Positions 6,370 through 13,909 are shown, counted from the stretch's first letter. The stretch is DNA of 15,807 bases from JBDHTS01 sp044220535 (GCA_044220535.1 JBGAQU010000066.1:1-15807); one strand, 5' to 3'. Numbers and translations are program-made. Notes: generated by a model from the letters alone, not told the origin.

Positions 6370-7704
6370 ATGATATTTGATACACTTCTTCTTAACGGCA
6401 CATGCGTCCTGCCCGGCCAGACCACAAAGGCTGATATCGGCGTACGCGGCGGCAAAATCGAAGCCATCGGCGATTTGAAAACCGCGAAGGCCGCCGAAAC
6501 CATCGACTGCACCAACCTCCATATCCTCCCCGGCGTCATCGACACGCAGGTCCATTTCCGCGAACCGGGGGCGGAGCATAAGGAGGATCTGGCGACCGGC
6601 ACCATGGCCGCGGCCATGGGCGGCGTCACCGCCATCTTCGAAATGCCGAACACCACGCCTTTGACCGTGACGCCCGAAACCTTCAAAGATAAAATGAATC
6701 GCGCCGCGGGCCGCGCCTTTGTCGATTACGCCTTTTATTTCGGCGGAACGGCAGAGAATGCTGCAAACCTGTCCGAATGGGAAAACCTGCCCGGCGTCTG
6801 CGGCGTGAAAATCTTTATGGGGTCTTCCACCGGCTCGCTTCTGTCTTCGAAAGACGAAGAGATTGAAGCCGTCCTGAAAAACGGCCGCCGCGTCGTCGCT
6901 GTACACGCCGAAGACGAAATGATCATGGGCGAAAACAAGAAAACCATATTGGGCGACAGCACCGATGTAAGCCTGCACCCGGCCTGGCGCTCCGAAGCGT
7001 CCAGCATTTCCGCCGTCGACCGCCTGCTGAAGATCGCCCGAAAAACAGGCCGCCGCGTTCATGTCCTGCATATCACCTGCGCGGGCGAGATCGAATTGCT
7101 GGCGCAGAACCGCGACATTGCCACGGTCGAGGTCCTGCCCAACCATTTAAGCCTGCATGCCCCTGCATGTTATCAACGCCTTGGCACGCTGGCCCAGCAA
7201 AACCCGCCGATCCGCGAACAGCATCATCAGGATGCGCTATGGAAGGCCATCCATGACGGGCTGATCGATATCATCGGCTCCGACCACGCGCCCCACACGC
7301 TGGAGGAAAAATCCAAACCCTATCCGCAAAGCCCCAGCGGCACGCCGGGCGTGCAGACTCTGGTGCCTGTCATGCTCGATCACGTCAACGCAGGCCGCCT
7401 GACCCTGGAACGCTTTGTCGACCTGGTGTGCGAAGGCCCGCACCGCGTCCACCAGATCGCGGGCAAGGGCCGCATCGCCCGCGGCTATGACGCGGATTTC
7501 ACCATCGTCGATATGAAGGCCAGGAAAACCATCACCAATGCCGACCAGAAATCCCGGTCCGGCTGGACGCCGTTCGATGGCATGACGGTCACAGGCTGGC
7601 CGGTCATGACCATCATACGCGGCCAGACCGTGATGCGGGACGGCGCACTGCAAGGCAAACCCGCGGGCCAGCCGGTACGGTTCCGGGAAATCCTCAAGCC
7701 CTGA
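6370..7704 (+). CDS. pyrC: Dihydroorotase (class I, amidohydrolase superfamily) with QxH metal motif
   Basis: Zinc amidohydrolase that closes carbamoyl-aspartate to dihydroorotate in pyrimidine synthesis; 444 residues, the normal length. Family signs are LPGVIDTQVHFREPG (residues 53-67), FEMPNT near 90, Lys147 in GVKIFMGSSTG as the carboxylated bridging lysine, His179, His234 in HVLHITCAG, Asp305 in GSDHAPH, GVQTLVP near 327, and SGWTPFDG near the C-terminus. The first His of the usual HxH metal pair is Gln60. I recall a proteobacterial subfamily with this DTQVHFR sequence, so it may be functional, but a non-catalytic or altered-substrate role is possible. The ATG is 13 bases after a terminator-like hairpin and lacks a strong Shine-Dalgarno. 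Confidence 0.85.
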   Translation: MIFDTLLLNGTCVLPGQTTKADIGVRGGKIEAIGDLKTAKAAETIDCTNLHILPGVIDTQVHFREPGAEHKEDLATGTMAAAMGGVTAIFEMPNTTPLTVTPETFKDKMNRAAGRAFVDYAFYFGGTAENAANLSEWENLPGVCGVKIFMGSSTGSLLSSKDEEIEAVLKNGRRVVAVHAEDEMIMGENKKTILGDSTDVSLHPAWRSEASSISAVDRLLKIARKTGRRVHVLHITCAGEIELLAQNRDIATVEVLPNHLSLHAPACYQRLGTLAQQNPPIREQHHQDALWKAIHDGLIDIIGSDHAPHTLEEKSKPYPQSPSGTPGVQTLVPVMLDHVNAGRLTLERFVDLVCEGPHRVHQIAGKGRIARGYDADFTIVDMKARKTITNADQKSRSGWTPFDGMTVTGWPVMTIIRGQTVMRDGALQGKPAGQPVRFREILKP

Positions 7705-7820
7705 TGAAAGGCAATTTTCTTATTATTTTCGGCAACTTCAGGCCTTGTTAACCACTTACACCCTATGCTGGACGGGTTGTGGGAATTTGTTTTCGCGCTG
7801 CCATTGCGGCTGGGTTGAAA

Positions 7821-8303
7821 ATGAATGAAGATTATACATCTGGTTCGTCATCCAGGGGATCCTCTCAAGTGCTGTCCATGGTTCTGTCTAAAAAAGCCAA
7901 AGCAAAGACCAAGATCAAGAGCAGCATCACGCGGCGGCTGGTCAGCTCGCCTGCGCAAATCTGGAAAAGCCGCCTCAGCTGGCGCATCACCCTGGCCGTG
8001 TTCCTGACCATCCTGACCGTCCAGGTCGGGATCATGTTCGTGACCGTCAATAATTATAGAGTGGAGCAGCTGGACGAACTGGTGGAGGCCGGACGCTCCG
8101 CCATCGTGCCGATTATGAATGAGGAGATGGGCAGCATGTTCACCTCTCCCATTTCCTCGAAATCCGGCCAGCGCCTGATCACCACCACAAAGGTCAACGG
8201 CGTGGCGATTTATTCGCTGGGGTCGGACTGCTGGCGTTCTACGGCGAGCCGCTGGTCATCAGCCTGCTCAATAAAAAAGACGAAAACGCGCATTCCTACT
8301 TAA
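7821..8303 (+). CDS. N-terminal fragment of the broken GGDEF-EAL gene
   Basis: As the sequence stands, the first frame reads from ATG 7821 through the first membrane helix (around residues 55-75) and the early periplasmic part as far as NGVAIYSLG, then runs out of its true frame at about 8220. It adds a meaningless Cys/Trp/Ser-rich tail before stopping at 8303. The N-terminus is Ser- and Lys-rich. The frame extends upstream to a GTG at 7779, but the sequence before 7821 looks non-coding and no good ribosome binding site is visible for either. Confidence 0.6.
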   Translation: MNEDYTSGSSSRGSSQVLSMVLSKKAKAKTKIKSSITRRLVSSPAQIWKSRLSWRITLAVFLTILTVQVGIMFVTVNNYRVEQLDELVEAGRSAIVPIMNEEMGSMFTSPISSKSGQRLITTTKVNGVAIYSLGSDCWRSTASRWSSACSIKKTKTRIPT

Positions 8304-8469
8304 GCGCCGACGGCAATTTCTATGAATATGTGTACCGCCCCAACAACCTGAACCGGCCCTTCGTGATTGTCGCGCGGCTTGATTCATCCCAGCTGCAGCC
8401 CAAGGTGAATAAATACATCGAACAGAACATCATGATCATGCTGCTGATGTCTACCGTGACGATTGCTCC

Positions 8470-10014
8470 ATGATCGCGCTCGGCCACTGGCTGCTGGAGC
8501 CGATCCTGTTTTTGCGTGACAATCTGATCCGCGCCCAGGAAAACCCTGAAAATCCCAATATATCGGAATCGCCCTTCGATCAGAATGATGAAATCGGCGG
8601 GTCGATCCATATTGCATCCACGCTGATCCAGCAAAACGCGGAAAACATACGCCGTATCAAAAGCGCGGCGGAAGACCAGATTCACAAACTGGCTTATTAC
8701 GACACGCTGACCGGCCTGCCCAACCGCACCTTGTTCCTGCAGACCATCAACGATATGGCGAAAAAAGATACGCAGGACCATCCGGCGCGCTTTGCCGTGA
8801 TCGCTATCGACCTGGATCATTTCAAGGACATCAACGATTCCATGGGCCACAATATCGGCGACGCTTTGCTGCGGGCTGTCGGTAAGCGCCTGCGCGCGGC
8901 ATTGCCCGAATCCGCAACCGTCGCCCGCTCGGGCGAGGATGAATTCGCTGTCACCATGCCGCTGGCGCAGGACACGATGCATGGCCGGGATATCGCGACC
9001 AAAATCGTCGGCGTCATCCGCTCCGATCCGTTCAAAGTGTTCAACGAAAACTTCCAGATTCGCGCCTCCATCGGCGTCTCGACCTATCCGGATGACGGCT
9101 CCGATCCCGACCAGGTTTTGAAAAACGCCGATATCGCCCTGAACCGTGCGAAGGAAGACGGCCGCGACACCATCAAGGAATATTCCGAAGATTTCGACCG
9201 CGCGGTACAACAGCGCTTCCAGATGCTGCGCGATTTGCGCGACGCGCTGGAGAAAAAACAGTTGATGCTGTATTTCCAGCCCCAGCTGGATCTGAAAACC
9301 GGACGGATCATCGGCGCCGAAGCCCTGATCCGCTGGTGGAAGCCGGATAACAGCAAGGAAGGCGGTGTCTTTATCCCGCCCGTCGAATTTATCCCGATCG
9401 CCGAACAATCCGGCCTGATCGTCCCTATCGGCGAATGGGTACTGAAACAAGCCTGCGAGGCCGCTGCCCAATGGCAGGCGCAAGGATTAAACCTCCGTAT
9501 CGCCGTCAACGTCTCAGGCGCGCAATTCTATCAAAGCGACCTTGTTGCCTTTACTGCAAAGGTTTTGAAAGAAACCGGCCTGAATTCCAGCCTGCTGGAA
9601 ATGGAAGTCACGGAAAGCGTGTTTATGGAAGACATCAACCACGCCATCACCACGCTGCAGCGCCTGCACGCGCTGGGCCTGGAACTGGCGATTGACGATT
9701 TCGGCACGGGCTATTCATCGCTGTCCTATTTGCGACAGTTCCCGATCGACCGCCTGAAGATCGACCAGTCCTTTATCCGCAACGCGCTGAACAACGGCGA
9801 CGATGCGGCCATCGCCCGCACCATCGTCCGCCTCGGTCATTCCCTGAACCTGAAAGTCATCGCCGAAGGCGTGGAAACCAAAGACCACGAGGATTTCCTG
9901 CAGGCCGAAGGCTGCGACGAAGTCCAGGGTTACCGCTACAGCCGCCCGGTCCCGCTGGACAAATTCAACGCCTTCGTCGCCGGATATGACGGCAATATCG
10001 CAAGTTTTGGCTGA
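8470..10014 (+). CDS. C-terminal GGDEF-EAL fragment, probable c-di-GMP phosphodiesterase
   Basis: A 514-residue frame starting inside the second membrane helix. A linker (about 20-75) leads to a GGDEF domain (about 76-236) with YDTLTGLPNR and IDLDHFKDIND, but the signature is R-S-G-E-D-E-F (153-159), so the second Gly is Glu; there is also no RxxD inhibitory site. This half is probably not a cyclase and may only bind GTP. The EAL domain (about 255-500) keeps the key residues: EAL 284-286, Asn in VNVSG, Glu in EVTES, DDFGTGYSS 409-417, Lys430, EGVE 466-469 and Gln in VQGY. It should hydrolyse c-di-GMP. Without the upstream part it lacks its sensor; whether ATG 8470 is really used is doubtful. 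Confidence 0.85.
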   Translation: MIALGHWLLEPILFLRDNLIRAQENPENPNISESPFDQNDEIGGSIHIASTLIQQNAENIRRIKSAAEDQIHKLAYYDTLTGLPNRTLFLQTINDMAKKDTQDHPARFAVIAIDLDHFKDINDSMGHNIGDALLRAVGKRLRAALPESATVARSGEDEFAVTMPLAQDTMHGRDIATKIVGVIRSDPFKVFNENFQIRASIGVSTYPDDGSDPDQVLKNADIALNRAKEDGRDTIKEYSEDFDRAVQQRFQMLRDLRDALEKKQLMLYFQPQLDLKTGRIIGAEALIRWWKPDNSKEGGVFIPPVEFIPIAEQSGLIVPIGEWVLKQACEAAAQWQAQGLNLRIAVNVSGAQFYQSDLVAFTAKVLKETGLNSSLLEMEVTESVFMEDINHAITTLQRLHALGLELAIDDFGTGYSSLSYLRQFPIDRLKIDQSFIRNALNNGDDAAIARTIVRLGHSLNLKVIAEGVETKDHEDFLQAEGCDEVQGYRYSRPVPLDKFNAFVAGYDGNIASFG

Positions 10015-10040
10015 TAACGCGCCACCGGCAAAAACAATTG

Positions 10041-10098
10041 AACCACCGAGCGCGCTGAGAAACTCGATATCTCAGTGCGCTCAGTGTGCTCAGTGGTT
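10041..10098. repeat. Imperfect palindromic repeat upstream of aroA (AACCAC...GTGGTT type)
   Basis: The left arm begins AACCACCGAGC (10041-10060) and the right arm (10070-10098) is three tandem 9-base units, TCAGTGCGC, TCAGTGTGC and TCAGTGGTT. Outer pairing runs for about 19 bases with one C-A mismatch and two G-U pairs as RNA. The outer ends AACCAC and GTGGTTTA are the same as those of the repeat at 4607-4668, although the internal unit differs. Confidence 0.8.
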
Positions 10099-10106
10099 TA
10101 AAATTT

Positions 10107-10167
10107 TTTAAACGCGAAGCCCTGCAAGATTCGGAGAATAATGCAACTCCGGGCCTCCGCGTTTAAA
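10107..10167. repeat. Second long stem-loop in the aroA leader
   Basis: TTTAAACGCG (10107-10116) and CGCGTTTAAA (10158-10167) are perfect 10-base arms. After a small internal loop the stem continues as GCCC / GGGC, and GGAG / CTCC can pair at the tip. It starts nine bases after the preceding palindrome and ends 53 bases before the aroA ATG. Together the two hairpins fill most of the 206-base gap between the EAL gene and aroA. Confidence 0.7.
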
Positions 10168-10220
10168 GTCTTTTATAGCCCTGCCTTGCACTAGTCTGTG
10201 GCATAGGCTACAAAAAACCT

Positions 10221-11597
10221 ATGAAAAAAACACAACCCCTGATCGCCGGTAAATGCGCAGGCCCCCTGGAGGGCAGCGTCCGCGTGCCGGGCGATAAATC
10301 CATGTCGCACCGCGCCCTGATGCTGGGCACGCTGGCGCAAGGGGAAACCATGATCTCCGGCCTTCTGGAAGGCGAAGACGTCCTCAACACCGCCGAAGCC
10401 TGCCGCCAGCTGGGTGCAAGGATTTCCGACGGGCAGGACGGGTTGTGGCGCATCCATGGTGCAGGCCTCGGCAACCTGAAAGAACCTGCCGGCGTGCTCG
10501 ACATGGGCAATAGCGGTACATCAACCCGCCTTCTGGCCGGTATCATCGCGGGCCACCGCATCAGCGCGGTGATGACGGGCGACGCCTCCCTGAACAAACG
10601 CCCCATGCGCCGGATTATCGATCCGCTGACCATGATGGGCGCGCAGTTTATTACCCGCGAAGGCGGGCGTCTGCCCATGGCGATCAAGGGCGCGACCGAC
10701 ACCAAGGCCATGGAATACCGCCTGCCCGTCGCATCGGCCCAGGTCAAATCCGCAGTCCTTCTCGCCGGAATGAACGCAACAGGCATCACCACGGTGATTG
10801 AGGACGACCCGACCCGTGACCACACCGAAAACATGCTGCGCCATTTCGGCGTGCCGGTGGAGGTGGAAACGCTTGAGTCCGGCGCCCATGCCATCAGCGT
10901 CGAAGGCTTTCACAGGCCGCAGGGCTGCGCCGTCGATATCCCGGGCGACCCCAGCTCCGCGGCCTTCCCGATTGTCGCAGCCTGCCTGGTCGAAGGATCC
11001 AATGTCAGCCTGCCGAATATCGGCATCAATTCCCGCCGCACCGGGCTGTACACGACGCTCCTGGAAATGGGCGCGGGCCTGACCTTCAACCGCGAACGCA
11101 TTGAATCCGGCGAACGCGTCGCCGATATCGTCATCAAAACCTTCGGGCCGTTAAAGGGCGTGACCGTGCCGCCGGAACGCGTGCCGAGCATGATCGATGA
11201 ATTCCCTGTGCTGGCCATCGCCGCCGCCTGCGCCGAAGGCGCCACGCATATGACCGGCCTTGCCGAATTGCGCGTCAAGGAAAGCGACCGCCTCGCCATG
11301 ATCGCGAGGGGCCTTGCCGCCTGCGGCGTGAAACTGGACATGGGCGAAGATTCGTTGACCATCCACGGCAATGGCAAACCCCCGCGCGGCGGCGCGATGA
11401 TCGAAACCGCCCTCGACCACCGCATCGCCATGAGCTTCCTGGTGCTGGGCCTTGTGACGGTCGAACCCATCGAGATCGACGACGGCAGCCCGATCAACAC
11501 CAGCTTCCCCGATTTCCTGAATCTGATGAATGGCCTCGGCGCATCCATCACCGAGCCCGATATCGGCGAAACCGTCAAACGGATGCTGAATTCTTAA
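10221..11597 (+). CDS. aroA: 3-phosphoshikimate 1-carboxyvinyltransferase (EPSP synthase, class II type)
   Basis: Joins phosphoenolpyruvate to shikimate-3-phosphate in the pathway to aromatic amino acids; 458 residues. Motifs are PGDKSMSHRAL (23-33), GNSGTSTR (96-103), GDASLNKRPM (120-129), PVASAQVKSAVLLAG, the class II-type IPGDPSSAAFP, and MIDEFPVLAIAAA followed by LRVKESDRL. The PGDxSSAAF pattern points to class II, the group that contains naturally glyphosate-tolerant enzymes. Residue Gly99, equivalent to E. coli Gly96, is not the Ala of the CP4 enzyme, so tolerance cannot be claimed. No strong Shine-Dalgarno precedes the ATG. aroA usually leads into cmk and rpsA in Alphaproteobacteria; here a minus-strand gene follows, sharing its TTAA stop. 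Confidence 0.96.
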   Translation: MKKTQPLIAGKCAGPLEGSVRVPGDKSMSHRALMLGTLAQGETMISGLLEGEDVLNTAEACRQLGARISDGQDGLWRIHGAGLGNLKEPAGVLDMGNSGTSTRLLAGIIAGHRISAVMTGDASLNKRPMRRIIDPLTMMGAQFITREGGRLPMAIKGATDTKAMEYRLPVASAQVKSAVLLAGMNATGITTVIEDDPTRDHTENMLRHFGVPVEVETLESGAHAISVEGFHRPQGCAVDIPGDPSSAAFPIVAACLVEGSNVSLPNIGINSRRTGLYTTLLEMGAGLTFNRERIESGERVADIVIKTFGPLKGVTVPPERVPSMIDEFPVLAIAAACAEGATHMTGLAELRVKESDRLAMIARGLAACGVKLDMGEDSLTIHGNGKPPRGGAMIETALDHRIAMSFLVLGLVTVEPIEIDDGSPINTSFPDFLNLMNGLGASITEPDIGETVKRMLNS

Positions 11598-11935
11598 GTC
11601 ACCCGGATCGCATAGCAGATAAACACGCACGTGACCGCCATCAGCGATACCCCGGCAATAAACGCCACATCCGCCAGCCGTTCCAGCGTATGCAGCCGCT
11701 TTGTATTGCGCGTGCGCATCGACCAATAGGATGTCAGCGTCGCGAACAGGAAAATCAACGCGTCCAGCGACAGAAGATTATCCGCGAATGTATCGATTTT
11801 CTGCATCGTGATCACAACCCGGATCAGACCGATCGTGGTCAGGCACACGCCCACCATCCCCGCCGATATCGTGCAGATATGGACGCTGATATCCTGGTCG
11901 AGCTGCTTGTTGTCTCTGTCCTGCATAAATCTCAT
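11594..11935 (-). CDS. Hypothetical inner-membrane protein with three helices
   Basis: A 113-residue protein with three likely membrane helices at about residues 24-43, 54-73 and 87-110, short basic and acidic loops, and a polar N-terminus. I recall similar unnamed three-helix proteins in other bacteria but know no function. Translation could start at ATG 11935 or at ATG 11926 (M-Q-D-R), neither with a strong ribosome binding site. It lies between aroA and cmk on the opposite strand, and its stop overlaps the aroA stop in TTAA. Its promoter must lie in the 83-base gap before cmk, which is divergent from it. Confidence 0.75.
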   Translation of the reverse strand: MRFMQDRDNKQLDQDISVHICTISAGMVGVCLTTIGLIRVVITMQKIDTFADNLLSLDALIFLFATLTSYWSMRTRNTKRLHTLERLADVAFIAGVSLMAVTCVFICYAIRVT

Positions 11936-12018
11936 CCGTCAAAAACTAAGATCATCATCACGGCATTTTTTCGCAACTTTGTATTCACGGCAGGGCGGAT
12001 TTGTGATTAAAAATAGGC

Positions 12019-12660
12019 ATGCATCATATTATCATCGCCATAGACGGCACAGCCGCCAGCGGCAAGGGCACGCTGGCGCGGCGGCTGGCGCGGCATTACG
12101 GCCTGCCGCACCTGGATACGGGTCTGCTCTATCGCTATGCGGGGATTGAAGGATTGCGGCGCGGCGTTGATATCGATGATGCCGATGCCTCCGCCGCGCT
12201 CGCGGTTGAACTCGCCAAAACCCTGACATCTGAAACCCTCGCCGATCCTGAATACCGCAGCGCGGAGGCTGGACCAGCCGCCAGCCGCATCAGCCGCCAT
12301 CCCGGCGTGCGCCAGGCCATGTACGACCTGCAGCGCGACTTCGGCCTGAAGGATCCCAAAGGCGCGGTGCTGGATGGCCGCGACATTGGCACGGTGATTT
12401 TCCCGGAAGCCAGATACAAATTCTTCGTCACCGCCACACCGGAAATCCGCGCCCAGAGACGCTGGAAAGAACTGAGCGCCTCAGACGCTTCCGTCACCTA
12501 TGAAGCGATCCTTGCCGACATGCTGGAGCGCGACCGCCGCGACGCCGAGCGCGCAACCGCCCCGATGAAACCTGCGGACGATGCACTGATTCTTGATACG
12601 TCAGAGATGACGGTTGATGAAGTCGTAAGCTTTGCAGAGCGGTATATAGGTAAACATTAA
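12019..12660 (+). CDS. cmk: Cytidylate kinase
   Basis: Phosphorylates CMP and dCMP using ATP to supply CDP and dCDP; 213 residues, slightly shorter than E. coli Cmk. The Walker A loop is GTAASGKGT (10-18), followed by LARHYGLPHLDTGLLYR, which holds the substrate-binding region. The VLDGRDIGTVIFPEARYKFFVTA segment is the strongest family signature, and the lid region includes RAQRRWKEL. The C-terminal LILDTSEMTVDEVV is also typical. The Shine-Dalgarno is weak. The gene sits between aroA and rpsA as in many Alphaproteobacteria but is separated from both by minus-strand genes. Its stop overlaps that of the lipid-kinase-like gene in TTAA. Confidence 0.95.
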   Translation: MHHIIIAIDGTAASGKGTLARRLARHYGLPHLDTGLLYRYAGIEGLRRGVDIDDADASAALAVELAKTLTSETLADPEYRSAEAGPAASRISRHPGVRQAMYDLQRDFGLKDPKGAVLDGRDIGTVIFPEARYKFFVTATPEIRAQRRWKELSASDASVTYEAILADMLERDRRDAERATAPMKPADDALILDTSEMTVDEVVSFAERYIGKH

Positions 12661-13610
12661 GGGCTGTACCGATACAGCCGCAACACGCCTTGCAGGATTT
12701 TCACATCCAGCGGCAATTTCGTCTGCTTGATCTCGCCATCCAGAATAATCCTGATATACTGCCCGTCTTTTGCACCCGCAGGCCTCAGGACAAATCCCGC
12801 GGATTCAAGCGTTGTGACATGGGAATGTTTGTTCCATGTGCCCTCAAGAATGGACGGCACAATCTCTATCCCGCGCAGCCCCGCCCTGAACGCGTAAAAA
12901 GCAAGCTTTCCCTGGTTTTCGCCTTTCCTGGCAAAAATTTTGCCCGCCACATCCAGCGCTGGCGCGAATAAAGGCAGACCCATGGTCGAGCGCGGTGCCA
13001 ACGCATTGGTTGTCACGCCAAAAATCCGTCCCTCGACACGATGTGTCTGCCCAGCATCTTCAATGGAAACTGACAATTGCGGGTGGAATATAAAACCGGC
13101 GGCTGCATCGAACGCTTTCGTGAGCGCATCCAGCGGCTGCTGCGCCCGCATATGCTCCCGCGCCTCAAAAAACCGTACGCAATTCTGGTCGAACAACAGG
13201 CCATAGAGAAACGGATGCCCGTTGACCATGCCGACATCGACACTGCGCGGTCTGCTGTTCGCGTATTGATATGCGGCTTCTTTATAATCGCTGGAAAACC
13301 CCATGTCGCGGGCCAGGAAATTCTGCGTTCCCAGGGGCAGCAGGCCCAGCGTCACATCCGTCCCCATAACCTCTGCGGCCGCGGTCAGCAACGTTCCGTC
13401 ACCCCCACCGATTATAAGGCTTTGATATTGAATATCTGCAGTCCGCAGCCATGTTTTGACAGTGGGGGCAATCTCTCCGCCCTCAACCATATAAGTTTTG
13501 CCTGCCTTGCCTCCGAAAGCCTCTCGCAGATCCGCAATCACCCTGCTTTCCCCGACCTTCATCACGGTGCCGGCAGTGCGGTTGATAATGAAATCGAATG
13601 TATGAGTCAT
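12657..13610 (-). CDS. Diacylglycerol kinase catalytic-domain protein (YegS/LCB5-like)
   Basis: A 317-residue member of the diacylglycerol/sphingosine kinase-like family, which phosphorylates lipid hydroxyls with ATP. The N-terminal DAGK domain shows FDFIINRTAGT at the start, GGGDGTLL (68-75) as the nucleotide-binding motif, and LPLGTQNFLARD (91-102) in place of the usual LPLGTxNDFAR. The rest forms the beta-rich C-terminal lobe, with ITVE-type strands and a final LDGEIKQTKLPLDVKI. The lipid substrate cannot be told from sequence. ATG 13610 is chosen because AAGGGG lies six bases upstream and the protein then begins like its family; the frame runs open to 13709 but that extension looks unrelated. 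It is convergent with cmk and divergent from rpsA. Confidence 0.9.
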   Translation of the reverse strand: MTHTFDFIINRTAGTVMKVGESRVIADLREAFGGKAGKTYMVEGGEIAPTVKTWLRTADIQYQSLIIGGGDGTLLTAAAEVMGTDVTLGLLPLGTQNFLARDMGFSSDYKEAAYQYANSRPRSVDVGMVNGHPFLYGLLFDQNCVRFFEAREHMRAQQPLDALTKAFDAAAGFIFHPQLSVSIEDAGQTHRVEGRIFGVTTNALAPRSTMGLPLFAPALDVAGKIFARKGENQGKLAFYAFRAGLRGIEIVPSILEGTWNKHSHVTTLESAGFVLRPAGAKDGQYIRIILDGEIKQTKLPLDVKILQGVLRLYRYSP

Positions 13611-13909
13611 AATCTGCCCCTTACTATAAAGATAAGATTTATATTTTCCATACAGTATGAAGGCCGTAACGGCAACTATTTTCAACCCAGATCTGTCTTT
13701 GGCCTCCAAACGCTTGCATTTTCTGGAATATTTCTATACATATGGCCCGTTTTAGCGGACATGCTGGATCTATGGTCCATAAGCTGAGTCGTCAGACAGG
13801 CTTTCGTGCATCCCTCCCCTGAAGCATCAAAGGCGGCTCACATCTTACACACGGTTCAGACCGGGATGCGCAGACCGTCTATTTTATCTCTGAAAAGGAC
13901 TACCAAACT
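13611..13909. other. Divergent intergenic region between the lipid-kinase gene and rpsA
   Basis: About 300 bases with no gene that I can support. It should hold promoters for both flanking genes. A plus-strand candidate for rpsA is TTGCAT (13714-13719), with TATACA 15 bases later (13735-13740), which is short-spaced and weak. Near the rpsA start, ACGGT (13851-13855) and ACCGT (13874-13878) can pair, and CAGACCG occurs twice (13856 and 13871 areas). S1 controls its own translation in E. coli through leader structure, but nothing here proves this. Confidence 0.4.

Larger units (their letters stand above)
7821..10014 (+). pseudogene. Membrane-bound GGDEF-EAL protein interrupted by two -1 frameshifts
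   Basis: Three overlapping frames make one typical protein of about 731 residues if a base is restored near 8219-8222 (a GGGG run) and another near 8465-8467. The order is a basic cytoplasmic N-terminus, a first membrane helix (ITLAVFLTILTVQVGIMF), a periplasmic sensor of about 130 residues, a second helix split by the second break (IMIMLLMSTVTIA then MIALGHW), a GGDEF domain and an EAL domain. The middle frame, 8222-8473, reads VGLLAFYGEPLVISLL and on to the helix without a stop, which shows the pieces belong together. It could be a decaying gene, phase variation, or sequencing or assembly error. Confidence 0.85.

Noticed and set aside
6316..7146. Long minus-strand open frame of 276 codons opposite the dihydroorotase gene
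   Set aside because: It mirrors the codon structure of the plus-strand gene, has low-complexity Gly/Ala/Asp-rich sequence, no ribosome binding site, and ends in the terminator region. The plus-strand product is a clear family member.
8320..9483. Minus-strand open frame of 387 codons opposite the GGDEF-EAL gene
   Set aside because: The plus strand encodes recognisable GGDEF and EAL motifs through this stretch; the reverse frame has no recognisable motifs and is an antisense shadow.
10221..11597. Claim of glyphosate tolerance for the class II-type AroA
   Set aside because: The Gly equivalent to E. coli Gly96 is retained, not the Ala of the CP4 enzyme; class alone does not establish tolerance.
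13611..13709. Upstream extension of the lipid-kinase gene by 33 codons
   Set aside because: AAGGGG lies six bases before ATG 13610, and the family's usual N-terminus begins there; the extension is AT-rich leader.
13851..13878. S1 autoregulatory leader before rpsA
   Set aside because: Only a 5-bp pairing and a short direct repeat are visible, too little to claim a regulatory structure.
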